NCBI GenBank assembly: GCA_035772785.1
Contig: JAOCPU010000002.1
Span: forward strand, 124,001 to 188,000
Length of the DNA stretch: 64,000 nt
Source: Phlebiopsis flavidoalba
Taxonomy: Eukaryota > Basidiomycota > Agaricomycetes > Polyporales > Phanerochaetaceae
Direction: 5' to 3'
How positions within the stretch are numbered: position 1 is the stretch's first letter; each line of letters begins with the position of its first letter. The position numbers were made by a program, and so were the translations under genes. A model generated the notes under the pieces. It was not told the origin of the DNA, searched no databases, and saw only the letters and a program-made list of their open reading frames with translations. This document shows, one piece after another, positions 1 through 10,429 of this stretch.

Positions 1-2274
1 ATAAACGCAAAACCGTGGTGGTATTTTGCACTAGCGGATGTGGGCCATTTCTGGCTCAACCGATTTATGAATTATTTCATGTAACCCGGAATGCTTGCAG
101 TATCCATCTGAAAGTGCTTGCAGCTTGCCATGGTGCTCCATTCGGCGCGCTTCTCGCCGAGCCTGCGCTCGGGAGTCGTGCGCGCGCTGATACGTAAAAC
201 AAACTGCGAGCTGTTAGTATTACTAAGTAGTCTCCCCGCCCGCATTCCCTTGACGCGAATGTGTCACGCACCGGCCTGGCAAACCGTTCACGAGACGGCA
301 GGAGCGTGTAGCGTACATGCTCCCCATCATCGGTGCCCCGTCTCGCACTGTGACCGTGCGCCGCTCGGCGAGTCTGGTCTCCTTTCATCTTGATTGCCAG
401 CGGCGCTGCGAGGGCAATTCCCGCGGACAAGCGCAGTTCTTCGCGCCGTGCTCTATTGGTATTACCACCACTCCCGCGCTGTTCGCGCTCATCAGGTACG
501 TCAGTCAGTCTCTTCGGCCGTTTCTTGCTGACCGCTGAGATCGCGTTGAGCGGCTCTGTGGCCATTTAGAGACCTTTTTTTGCGCGCGGGCTTGAGATGA
601 CACTCTAGCCATCTTTGCCCATTAGTGAGTTTGAATGACTTATAAATCTGAATGTTTACTTACCTTAAAAGACTCTCCTACGCTCTGTGTGCGCCTCTGT
701 CGTAGCCTTTCCCTCCACGTGGCTAGTGTACCAATGGCGCGACAGCGTAGTTGCAGCGTAGGTCTCGTCTACAAGCCTGTGCGCTTTTTTGCTCATTGGA
801 GCTAAGTCGAAGACCAGTGCAGTTAGTTGTCAGTAAGAACTTTGCTTACAGTGGTATTGGTCGCCCTTGAAAGCGCGAGACGGCGCAGCAAGTGACTGAA
901 AGACAAGTAGGACATCAGCAATGCGTGAGAGTGAGCACAAGGAACCACGCACCTCAAGACACCTGCGTGACCGGGAGACTAGGACCGGGAGCCGCGGTAT
1001 CCCGCGCTCTCGAACGAGAGCCGTGCGGCTGCTCGGTGCCGTGTGCTGAAACGCCAGGGTGTGTGCTGCCTGCGAGACGGCGCAGTGCCTACGCTGCGAC
1101 CGAGGCCGTGGGCATGAGAGACCAGATGGACCGGGCCAAAGTGCAGGCTGTTGCTGCATGCTCTGCGTAACGAGGGCGACATGATACCGCCATCGTCACG
1201 CCCGTTATGTTTGAGGTTGGGGGTTTGAGATCAAGGAGGGGCGGCGTGGTAAGTGTCTATTTTCGACGCCGGGGCCCTCAAGGTCGGGCCTTGTGGCTTG
1301 CTCTTTGGGTTTCGGGCTCGTTTGGAGTGTCGGACTGGGTCCCCAGAGACTGCGCGCACATACGCGCGGCGCGTTATTGTGCGCGAGACCGCGTCGAGGA
1401 CGTGGACGCGAACCGGGTGGGCTGCGCAAGGCGTGAGAGGGTGCGAGTGACTAGCAAGAACGAGTGGGACTTACCAGTTCGTCGCGGTGTGCTGCGTGCA
1501 CACAATTGAGGCAACGGTGCGCCGCGCTGACACTGGGCGCCCAGAGTCGCAACCTGCAACAGAAGGCTTGGTCAAAAACAGTGCCAGAGTGGGAGCAAGA
1601 TATTGAATCTCACCTGGGATACCACTATTGGAAGCCGCGAGTGTGCCAGCGCGCATATCTCGCGGAGTCTCCGAGCATGCACCAGCAGACCGCTGGCAAC
1701 CGTCAAGAGCTCCCGCCATTGTGAAACGACTTGTGCCAGACCGTTTGTCGGCCCGCAGAGACCCGTCTTGCTCGTGTGGTCTTGGGCTGCTGTTCCGCGG
1801 TCTGGCCTTGTCCGCGCCGCGTGGTCATCGAGCGAGTGAGATTGATTCTTGTGCAATGTGCACATCTGGGTGCTGACACGGGTCTATATACTCCTCTGTG
1901 GGCTCTTCTGCAGGTGCCGTCAAGATCTCGGCGGTGTGCTGCGCCGTCTCCGTCCCGCGGTCGGCCATTGTCGCATTTGAGTCGAGTGTGGACGTGCGCA
2001 GTCAAGAGACGTCCCGTTTTTCTTCACTGACCGCGCCTTTCATGTTATTGCCATGTCTGGATGGTTGATCTGTCCGCGGCGGCCGCCATGCAGGGGCGGG
2101 CATGGTGGTGGCAGGAAGGAAGGGCGAAGGAGGCCAAGCGCGCCCGCCGCGTAACGTTGTGCGTCCCGATCCGAACGAGTTCGGAAATTATGATCGCCAC
2201 AAACGCGCGTCACGAGCGAGATCGTTTGACCACACCACAGTGCAAATTGCGTCTGGTGTACACTGTGTCGACGC
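1..2274. other. GC-rich stretch without recognisable gene
   Basis: Many overlapping open frames occur on both strands, but their products are rich in Arg, Ala, Pro, Ser and Thr and show no domain or conserved motif, as expected for random GC-rich sequence. No repeat boundary, RNA gene or intron pattern could be supported. It ends at the left terminus of the TIR element at 2275. Confidence 0.5.
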
Positions 2275-2289
2275 CATCAGGGAAAATCC
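2275..2289 (+). repeat. Left terminal inverted repeat of element A
   Basis: Reads CATCAGGGAAAATCC, exactly the reverse complement of 5928-5942. Confidence 0.8.
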
Positions 2290-4022
2290 AGGCCAATAAG
2301 AAACGTTTCTAAACCAAGAAACTCCCAGGAAACACAACTAATGAAGTAATGATTAAGAAGCGTTTCTTAACGCAAACTTTGCAAGGCTCCGACATTAGTT
2401 TGTTTCCTAGCTGTTTCTTGGCTGTTTCTTGAGCATTTCTTGAGTGTTTCCTGGCTGTTTTCTAGGTGATTTCTTTGTTGTTATCTTGTTTTCATGTTTG
2501 CTAGTTTTCAGTGTTAATGTGTTTTTCTGATTTGAGTGTTTTCTAACTGTTTCCTAGTTATTTCCTGACTGTTCCACTGTTTTCCAGTTTGTCTATTATT
2601 CAGTTGGTTTCTTGTTAGGCTATTAGCTTCACACTATTGCACTCTTATTTCACACAGTATACATGCAATTGCAAACTTGCATTGTCATTCTAAGGACATA
2701 GCATACAAGCAGCTCATTTTGAGCAGTATCAATCCTGTAATACTACTCCTACTCTTCCTCTTTCTCCACCTGTCTTGGCTTACCTTTAATCTTGTGTTTC
2801 TTGTTGTTCATGAGTAGTCCTTCTTGAAGGCGCTGTTGTTGTCTTGATCCTCTTGTGTGTAGGTATCATGGCGACAGTAACAGTAACAGTGCAGGGAAGG
2901 GCGCGGCAACCCAAGTCCATACGCGAGGAAGGCGCGCGGGTGCCACAGTGCGCGCACAAAGGCGAGGGCAGAATGGCGCGGGGGCAAGGGCTGGGGCCAG
3001 TGATGTGGTGGGCTTGAGCGGTGCTCGTGTACGTTCGGTCAAGCTGTGGCGGGCGACGTGAATCGGGCTGGGCGAGCTCAGGCGGGACTCATCTTCATTT
3101 GTGTACAGTCGCCGGCGTTGGCCGTCGTGGGCCTGAGTTTGAGTAAGTGCGAGCGACCTGGTGCTTGCGTGTGTACGTGCGCGGCAGGGCGAGGGAGAGC
3201 GGACGGGCAAAGAGGGGACGAGAGGGCGTGAACAAAGGAGTTGAGACAAAGCTCGTCTCTTGTTCCTGTACGGCCGGTGTCGCCGTGGGTTTGTGTTCGT
3301 CCGATGCGTGTGGCCACGGGAGAGCACAAAATGACAGGCCTGGGATGTAGAACGACGCACCTTGTAAGCTCGCGCGCACAGTTTTGTACGGCGCGAGCAT
3401 AAGCCGTAGAGGCATGTTGCGTTGTCGTGTTTTTTCTCGGGGCGTTGGTTTGGATGGACAGCGGAGGGGGTCGCAGTGGGCTAAGCATACACGTGCGCGC
3501 GATGAGGTCGGGCACGCACCTGTAGCCTTGAGCGCATGGGCTAGTTCCATCGACTCTAAGCGTTGACAAGTGTGCCCAGCACACCTTGTCACGCTGTATC
3601 ATTGCTCCCGGGGCGTCGCAGGAGGTTCCGGGGGCTGGGTGAGAATAGGGGTGCTGGGGCGGGAGCACGACGGTGGGCATACGAGAATAGCACCCGCTGA
3701 CTGCGCACATGCAAATTGCACGTGCGCATACAAGCGGGCATGGCTGGGGGTCAGCTTGGAAAGACGAAAGATTGGCGGTCCTGCTCACCTCGCACCGTTG
3801 GGCCCACAGGCCTCGTTTGTCCCGCATAAGGCCGGATTGTGCATCCCGCGCATTTCTTCTCCGGCCATTCTTGACACCTTTCGAATGTCGCGTCGCGTCG
3901 GTTCCGCGTGGCCAGCGGTGCTGGTCGAGTCTTGCATCGGGTGGGCGAGAATCGTCACGCGTGGGCCGTCGCGCGGGTGTCGTGGTCGGAGCAAGCGATA
4001 TGAGTGTGGATGAGGGGTCCAT

Positions 4023-4298
4023 CAAGAGCCTCCGAAGAGGCTCTTGTGCGAAAGAGAAAAGAGTTACGCCGCCGTTCGCGAACGACGGCGGATGGTGGAG
4101 GCGGAACGAAAGTTGAACCAGGCGCTTGCGCGCGCGAGTCGACGCGCAACAGGGTACTTGCGCCCAACGCGTCGACGCGTTCCAAGTCCGGAGCGCCCGC
4201 GGCCCTTGGTCTCTCTCTCCCATCCTCCGCCGCCGTTCGCGAGAACGGCGGCTCCCATCCCTCTCGTTTTCATGCAGGGGCTTCTTTTGAAGCCTCTG
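4023..4298. repeat. Cluster of five palindromes in the core of element A
   Basis: Five inverted repeats follow one another: a perfect 10-bp stem with a 4-base loop at 4023-4046; a 24-bp palindrome with one mismatch at 4067-4090, centred on CGTTCGCGAACG; a perfect 16-bp palindrome AACGCGTCGACGCGTT at 4166-4181; a perfect 10-bp stem at 4229-4252; and a 10-bp stem with one mismatch at 4275-4298. The second and fourth share GCCGCCGTTCGCGA, and the first and fifth share a GAGGCTC/GAAGCCTC core. The block as a whole is therefore a diverged large palindrome centred near 4170. Confidence 0.75.
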
Positions 4299-5236
4299 AA
4301 CTCTCCCATGCTCCTTCAATGCGGTCTCGTTAGTCGCCCGGCTCTGTTCAGCACGCGCACTGCCGACCTCACCGATAACGGCGCTGTCTCTTCAAGCACG
4401 GCGGTGTCGGCCCTCAAGATTGCTGCAGGGGGCTGCCAGGTATGTAGGGCAAAATGTTTGGCATTAGATGGACCTAGGCAAGCCCGCGGGCTCGATGACC
4501 AAGGGTGCGTGACTGGCCCTCTGACGCGCACGCCGAGCTGATTACGCGCGACATCGCTCGTAACTATTCCACCATACTGATACACACTCCAGGAGTGTGT
4601 AAGTTTTCAAAGAAGGTGTGTAAACAATCCTTTTTTTGTTTTTGATGTCCGCTGCAGCGACTCTGCAAGCTCGACACACCGAGGTACGCTTCCTTCCCTG
4701 TCACTTCACTACTCCCCCAACCAGAGACCCCTCCTGTGCGCACAAATGAGTACCGAAGACGCCTGGGAGCCAAGACGGGCTCCTGTTTTTTCAAGCTCCC
4801 ACCAAATGCGTCAACTCAGTGCTGACCGACGTTTGGTCGCGCGTTCAAGCTGCAGATTCGTGTGCACCGCGCATTGCACGCCGACCACCTTTGTGGACGA
4901 CCACAGTTTCAAAACCACCGCCGCAATGAGGGTGCGTTATGTCTGCTGTGTGCGCAGACGGCCGCTACATGACAGATATGACGCAGATGGCTATGATGTG
5001 ACATGGATTGCAGGATACATAACAGCTGAGACGCGACACGATATGAATGCCACAAGAAAGGTGTCTGCCACACCACGAGGGTCACCACGGCATGTTGTCT
5101 CCAACACAACAGCCATGTCCCGGCCTAGGGATGGCATGACAAGGGCAGCGAGAAGTGACAGGGAAGACTACGGAATTACAGCAACAAGATGACAATGGCA
5201 TGACAAGAAAAACTGTGGCAATGCTGAACACGACAC

Positions 5237-5316
5237 GACAAGGCCAACTGCAACACGACGAGGCCAACTACAATGCGACGAGGCCAACTGCAACGCGACG
5301 GGGCCAATTACGAGGC
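5237..5316. repeat. 20-bp tandem repeat, four copies
   Basis: Four consecutive 20-bp units begin at 5237, 5257, 5277 and 5297, with consensus GACGAGGCCAACTGCAACGC. The last unit is the most diverged. The array marks the edge between the GC-rich core and the AT-rich right arm of element A. Confidence 0.85.
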
Positions 5317-5927
5317 AAAGATTGTTTTATAGATTAATGTTTGGGAGCTTATAAAATATGTTTTAATTCATATAATAATTGTACAATATGATCTACAGCT
5401 ACATGAATTGATGAATAGCAATATTGTACAATTTGACTCTAATATGGAGCTTTGGTGGAATACCAAACACTATAAGACAGTCAGAATCTGTGAGTCATTT
5501 GTAAACATCCCAGGACCCAGGCATACTCAACAAATGACACTGAAACAACTAGCTAAGAACCAAACCATGAAAGCTAACAATCAAACCACACAGAAACTGC
5601 TACTAAATAGGGGAAAAGAGGGTGTAACAAGAATTAACCATGTAACTAAACAGAAACAGACAGCAAACTATGAAGAAACTGGCTAATGAGAATTAACCAT
5701 ATAACACTGTGTTAATAGCTGCTAAATGGAAAAATGAAACATGAACTGCACAAGAATGAACAAAAAATGAAAAAACACAAGAGAAACCAAGAATCAGCCC
5801 AAGAATAGATTGGAAATCAGGAAACCGCCAGGTAATGGAGGTAATGTTGAAACATGTAGATAACAGACAGGTAACACCAGTAACAGCAACTAACAGTGTA
5901 ACAGCAAAGAAGTGCTTCTTATTCACA

Positions 5928-5942
5928 GGATTTTCCCTGATG
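5928..5942 (-). repeat. Right terminal inverted repeat of element A
   Basis: The reverse complement reads CATCAGGGAAAATCC, matching the left terminus exactly. Confidence 0.8.
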
Positions 5943-8688
5943 CCGCGTTGTTAGTCGCTGTGCTTGAAGCTTCCAAGATAAAATGTATCTATTGGACTCT
6001 TCCTAGCACTGACTAGATACACATTTTGAACTATACACACCATTTCCCTCGCCCGCGTCGAACCTCGCACTGCCCGCGTCGAACCTCGCACTGTCCGCGT
6101 CGAATCGTGTACTGTCTGCATCCAGTCGCGCGCCATCTCGCGTCCAGTCGCACACCGAAATCATCCTGCGTGACCACCGTCTTGCGGGCCTCAAGCCCTG
6201 CGAAAATTCGCCATGGCGCGGTCGTCCGAGGTCTGGTCTTGGAGCCCGCTCCTCGTGTGGCCGGCTCGTTCGGGGTGTCGATTGGGTGTGTGAGGTCGGG
6301 GGCGCGAGAGCGTGCCACGGTGACTGTGTGGACGGCGTGAGTGCGAGCGCAAGGTCGAAGGGTCTGAGGTCAACGTGCACGCGGGAAAGCGTCGTCACCG
6401 GGTTGGTTGTCTTCTTGCGACGGCGTCTTTCTTGTGACGGCGTGGCGTGCGAGGTCAGTCGTCTCATTCTTGTGACGACATGGGCGGGTGGTCCCTTTGT
6501 TCTTGCAAACGGCGTCGTTCTTGTGACCGCGTGACGGCATGAGCGTGGGGTTTGTCGTATCGTTCTTGCGGACGACTTTGGTGACGTGAGCGCGAGGTCG
6601 ATAGTTTGCTCTTTAACGGGTGAATTCCGAGAGCAGCGCAGCTCGTGCGGCCAGGATTCGGGCCGGCCTGTGCACGGTGCTTGAATCGCATAAACGTGCT
6701 GGATGAATGCCGGTGAGTAAGAGTGTCGCTCTCGATCTTGGTCTGTTGGCTTACCATGTCAGGGTGGCCGTCCGAGACGAGAACGCGACAGGCGCATGTC
6801 TCACGTGCCATATGAACGAGTCGACCCGAAAACGGAATCCTGGCATTAAAGTAAGTCAATGGACAAAGGATATCGAGCGTGAGGACTTACCTCGGTGTCA
6901 CAGGTACCCTGAAGGAGTACTAAATCAATAGAACACAGAGGGAGCGTGTGCGGTTTCATGCACGCGCTTCGAAGACCCGAGCTACGGCACTATGCCGTGT
7001 CCAGGTATATTTCTCCATGTTATGTTGTACACATTGGCCGCGCTGACCACCAAACGTGTTTTCGATGGCAAGTCCCTCCGCATGCACGATCAAGCCGTCT
7101 TGGTGGGCATGAGGATGCCATTAATGCGCGTGTGCAGCGCAACCCCTAACAAAACCGGTGAGTAAATAACGCGCCGGGCCCGAGATTAGGTGTGTGCTCA
7201 CCTTCCTCACACTTTACAGAGCACACTTCACGCGCACCGCCGCGACCAGCGTAGTCGAAGCGGCCCGTCACGCGCACCGCCGCACAGTCTTGTGCGCACT
7301 CGCGCACGAGCGTGTGTTTGTCTCGGAGCGACGCAGACGGCGCGCGCAGATAGGCCACCATGGGTCCTCTTGCAGGTCTCAACGCCCCCCGCTGAGTCAG
7401 CGCTGACGACCTGGGCGGGACTTCTTCGGGGTTGTTTGGTGGGTGTCCATTTAGGATGGGAGGCTTGTGCGCGAAGACAGGCGCGAGAGCCTGACGAACG
7501 CGTCAGAAAGGACAAATGACGCGCGAGCGTGTGAGTACTGACGCTACTCAGGCTGCCCCGTTGACCATCGGAGCGGCGGCATGCGAGCACGCCGGGCAGT
7601 GCTGACGAGACTGCATGGGGGCTGGCGCGAGGCTTCGGCGCCGGCCTTGACGACAACAAGGAGGGTGGCTAGTGAGGCGTGCGCCGTTGGCGCGCGGGCC
7701 GTCCTCCTGTGACGAGGTGGTTTGGAACGTCGCGCACGATGCGGTTTCGTAACGGCGGGCTTATGCGCCGGATGCCGTTCGAGGATGTCGGAAATGTTTG
7801 CGGCATGTCTTCAAAGGTCTTGAGGCAGTGCAGGGCTAGATCCTGCGCTAAATAATCAGTTGGCATGGATTCGGAGAGTGAGTGCAGGAAAAGGAGACCC
7901 CACCTGCACCGTGGAGCGAAGTGTGCAAGGGCGGCGTGCGCGCAGACGAGCCCCGGACCCTGAGGATTGGCGGGAGAGGTGACACGCAAAAGAAGTCGCT
8001 TGCCGCTGCGCGACGATGCTGGGTGCATGGCGTGATTGTGATGGGGTGCGCGTGAAGAGCATGGGCGCGCGCGCGAAAGAGAGAGGGAGAGAGAGAGAGC
8101 AAGGCGAAGACGAGTCGTGCAGTGGCGCTCGGATCAAAACCGTTGTGGCGCGCGGAGAACGCCGAAACTCAGCAAAACGCGGAAACATGCGCGCATTGAC
8201 GTCGATTAGGATATTTACAGAAATACAGAGGCTTATTTATATATTTGTGGACTAATAGAAATGGTTCAGGCGTTATTAATATACCCACTAACGACGAAGA
8301 GACGTTCTTCGCAAGGTAAGGCGGCGGACAGATGGGCGCTAATTCTGGAACGAAAAGTTCGTCGAAGTTTGTGCGAGCTGCAGGAGTTGAAAAACATCGG
8401 GCCCGCGCTTAGCGTAACGACTTGACCGGGGGTAGTTTTCAGGGGTCTGCCCATAGTTAGTAGCAATATTGAGGAGCCAGATCTATGTACGACAATGTCA
8501 GAAAATCGGACAAAGTTTTGATTCAAATTTGTATTGGAAACCCTAGGGTTAAGGTTTGTCAGACGCCCAAGGGACGCTCAATTTTGAATCGAACGGTAAC
8601 AAAATTCACACTTTCCCACGCTTACTACGAAATTTTTGGGGTTAGGAAGAGCAAAACCCCAATACTGTACTAATTCGACCTGAACGGC
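5943..8688. other. GC-rich gene-free stretch right of element A
   Basis: No domain, intron pattern or conserved reading frame was recognised. It contains the 21-bp array at 6052 and an irregular repetition of TTCTTGTGACGGCG-like words around 6410-6540. The 12-bp palindrome AACCCTAGGGTT at 8539-8550 consists of two telomere-like words head to head, but it is single and probably fortuitous. Confidence 0.5.
6052..6135. repeat. 21-bp tandem repeat, about four copies
   Basis: The first two units (6052-6072 and 6073-6093) are identical. The third (6094-6114) and fourth (6115-6135) are progressively diverged. The array lies about 110 bp outside the right end of element A. Confidence 0.85.
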
Positions 8689-8923
8689 TGTCACATGTCA
8701 CAAGGGGCCGAAAACCGTCGTTTCTCGCCCCTTGTCACATGTCACAGACCCCGCCGCCGCTGTGTGACACGTCAGGGTTCGCGCGGCGCTTAATGCTTGA
8801 GGCTCGGAATTTTCCGCGCCTGCGGCGCGGGTGTGGCGCCCGTTGGGAGTCGCGCCCGTTGTCACACGTCACCGGGCCCAACGCCGCTGTCGCCTGGTGC
8901 GTTTGTAAGTGTCACATGTCACA
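8689..8923. repeat. Dispersed TGTCACATGTCACA array
   Basis: Exact 14-mers TGTCACATGTCACA occur at 8689-8702, 8733-8746 and 8910-8923, with variants TGTCACACGTCAC at 8860 and TGTGTGACACGTCA at 8761. The first two copies flank an AGGGGC...GCCCCT inverted pair. Each unit is itself a near-palindrome. Confidence 0.75.
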
Positions 8924-9480
8924 CCCGCCTGCCGTTTCAGGTCGGATTAGTACAGTACCCAAACACGCATTGGAAACGATTTATTCATTCATAAATCGTA
9001 TAAAAACCCATTCCCCACGCCTCAAGATGCACGCTTGTCTCTCCGTATGTATTTTGATGGCATATATCCATCAGTGTTTTGTATTGACGTGTTCTTCGGT
9101 CTCTGGTTACCGTCGGGATCTGCTGAAGGCCATGAACGCGGTCCTGGATGCGCCAAAGGATGCGCAGGAGGAGGACTTCCTCGGGGTTTCGCAATCCGTA
9201 CTGGTGGGAAATCATGATGGGCTCGAGACACTGCATCATTACCCACAAATTACTCGCGAGACGATCCCGCATTGATTAATTTTACTTAACTCAGCTGACC
9301 CTGATGGAAATGTCTGGCAGGCCAATGTGTTAGACACGTAAGTGAAAACATAAACCTACTAAGACATATATCTTCCCTTTGCTCAATTCTGGTCCTCTGC
9401 AACCTCTGCTTACAAGCAGTGCGTCATATATTTCCAGATTTTTGAACCCAAGAAGTGGTGGCTGTTAGGCTTATAGCCCA
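8924..9480. other. No recognised gene
   Basis: A minus-strand open frame of about 95 codons (8985-9272) overlaps several plus-strand frames. None shows a recognisable motif or an intron-linked continuation. Confidence 0.4.
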
Positions 9481-10105
9481 GCAAAGAACGTTTCGATTGA
9501 GAAGCTTGAAGCGGCCCTGGGCAAAGCACTCGACCGCAAGATATTGGTATGGTGTGTACGAGCGGTCCTGAGACTGAGTTGACAAGTGGTTCACTCCTGA
9601 TATTTAGGCAGAAATTCTCAACTACTCAGACCCTCACGCTAGATTCGTGGATCCTCTTGGTGTGACAAATGAGGAGGGAGGGTCAGTGGAACATTACGAC
9701 GACCTCGCAACAGGGGACTGCGATAATCAGCCAGCTCGTCTTGGAAGGAGAATTGGACGTAAGAACGCTCTATATATATACACAAGTAACAGTGTATTGA
9801 CGATTTTCTGTCCGTCAGCTCAATTTAATACCGGTTCGTTTTCATGAGCTACATTTTACAGTAAAGATTGGACTGACAAACCTCCATCCATAGCTGATAG
9901 TGGGAACTGTAAGCTCCGTCATGCTCTTATTCCTCTCGCTCTACTTTTGCGCACCGCCGCGAGAATGTGCACAGTACAAGCAACGCGTCCCCTGGGGTGG
10001 CACTGAGCGGTGTAGGGATCTTGCAGCTGGCTTGGTTGCTCAGCAATGAGCGGAGCTTGCATCGGTTGGGGGAGCCGGAGATGAGACACTCCGGAGGGCC
10101 GGTAT
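9481..10105 (+). pseudogene. Fragment of basidiomycete membrane-protein family, copy 1
   Basis: Two blocks match the more complete copy at 22.2-24.9 kb in the same order. At 9481 the frame reads AKNVSIEKLEAALGKAL, parallel to AEKNITLDDLNFSLGKAL near 24087. At about 9895-10100 it reads a hydrophobic VGTVSSVMLLFLSLYF helix and then GILQLAWLLSNERSLHRL, parallel to GVLQLAWLLGNEPHLARV near 24597. The N-terminal membrane segment and the extracellular middle part are missing, and the frame shifts between the blocks. The sequence therefore shows a 3'-terminal remnant of an uncharacterised family with no known function. Assignment to the family rests on comparison within this window. Confidence 0.6.
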
Positions 10106-10429
10106 GTACTATCTACGGCTCAGCGAGATAGCGCACGAGAGGATGAAACGAGGGGCTCGAACCAGGCGATGCGGATGGACGCCAAACTTAATTAGTATTG
10201 TCACCTATCTAAACCAGGGTTGTAAATCCTATACGTTTGATTCACTATTGGCGTGTCAGACAGACAGAATTTCCTCGCTGTAGGACTGTTTGCTCAATAT
10301 GCGCGCCTTTCAGGTCTAACTGTAGACCCGTATCCAGATCTCAGACGCACGCGTTTACGCACCGAATCAGTAACAGCTGTAAGGTAGCAAGCAGTTATTC
10401 GTGAAGGATGGAGAACGAAAACGTGAGAC

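Larger units (their letters stand above)
2275..5942. mobile_element. Non-autonomous TIR DNA transposon (element A)
   Basis: The ends are perfect 15-bp inverted repeats, CATCAGGGAAAATCC at 2275-2289 and its reverse complement at 5928-5942; similarity continues a few bases further in (AATAAGAA on both sides). Inside each terminus is an AT-rich arm of about 0.5 kb (2290-2860 and 5340-5927). Read inward, both arms are full of short variants of CTGTTTCTTGG, as in subterminal transposase-binding arrays. The 2.5-kb core is GC-rich and contains no recognisable protein. The first 11 bases of the terminus also form the ends of the Plavaka-type element at 39162-48785. No clear target-site duplication was found. 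I infer a transposase-less element mobilised in trans. Confidence 0.72.

Noticed and set aside
3078..4319. 413-codon open frame on the minus strand, the longest in the window
   Set aside because: It is Arg/Pro/Ser/Thr-rich, spans the palindrome cluster, and overlaps long open frames in other phases. This is typical of GC-rich non-coding DNA, and no domain is visible.
8539..8550. Interstitial telomere repeat (AACCCTAGGGTT)
   Set aside because: Only one head-to-head pair exists; no array is present, so chance is the simplest explanation.
9294..9303. Further copy of the CCCTGATG transposon end
   Set aside because: Only the eight-base core matches; the adjacent AAAA/TTTT stretch of the terminus is missing and there is no partner in inverted orientation.
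10150..10210. Possible tRNA on the minus strand (GGTTCGAGCCC resembles a B box)
   Set aside because: The neighbouring bases do not form a T-stem or an acceptor stem, and no A box is found at the right distance.
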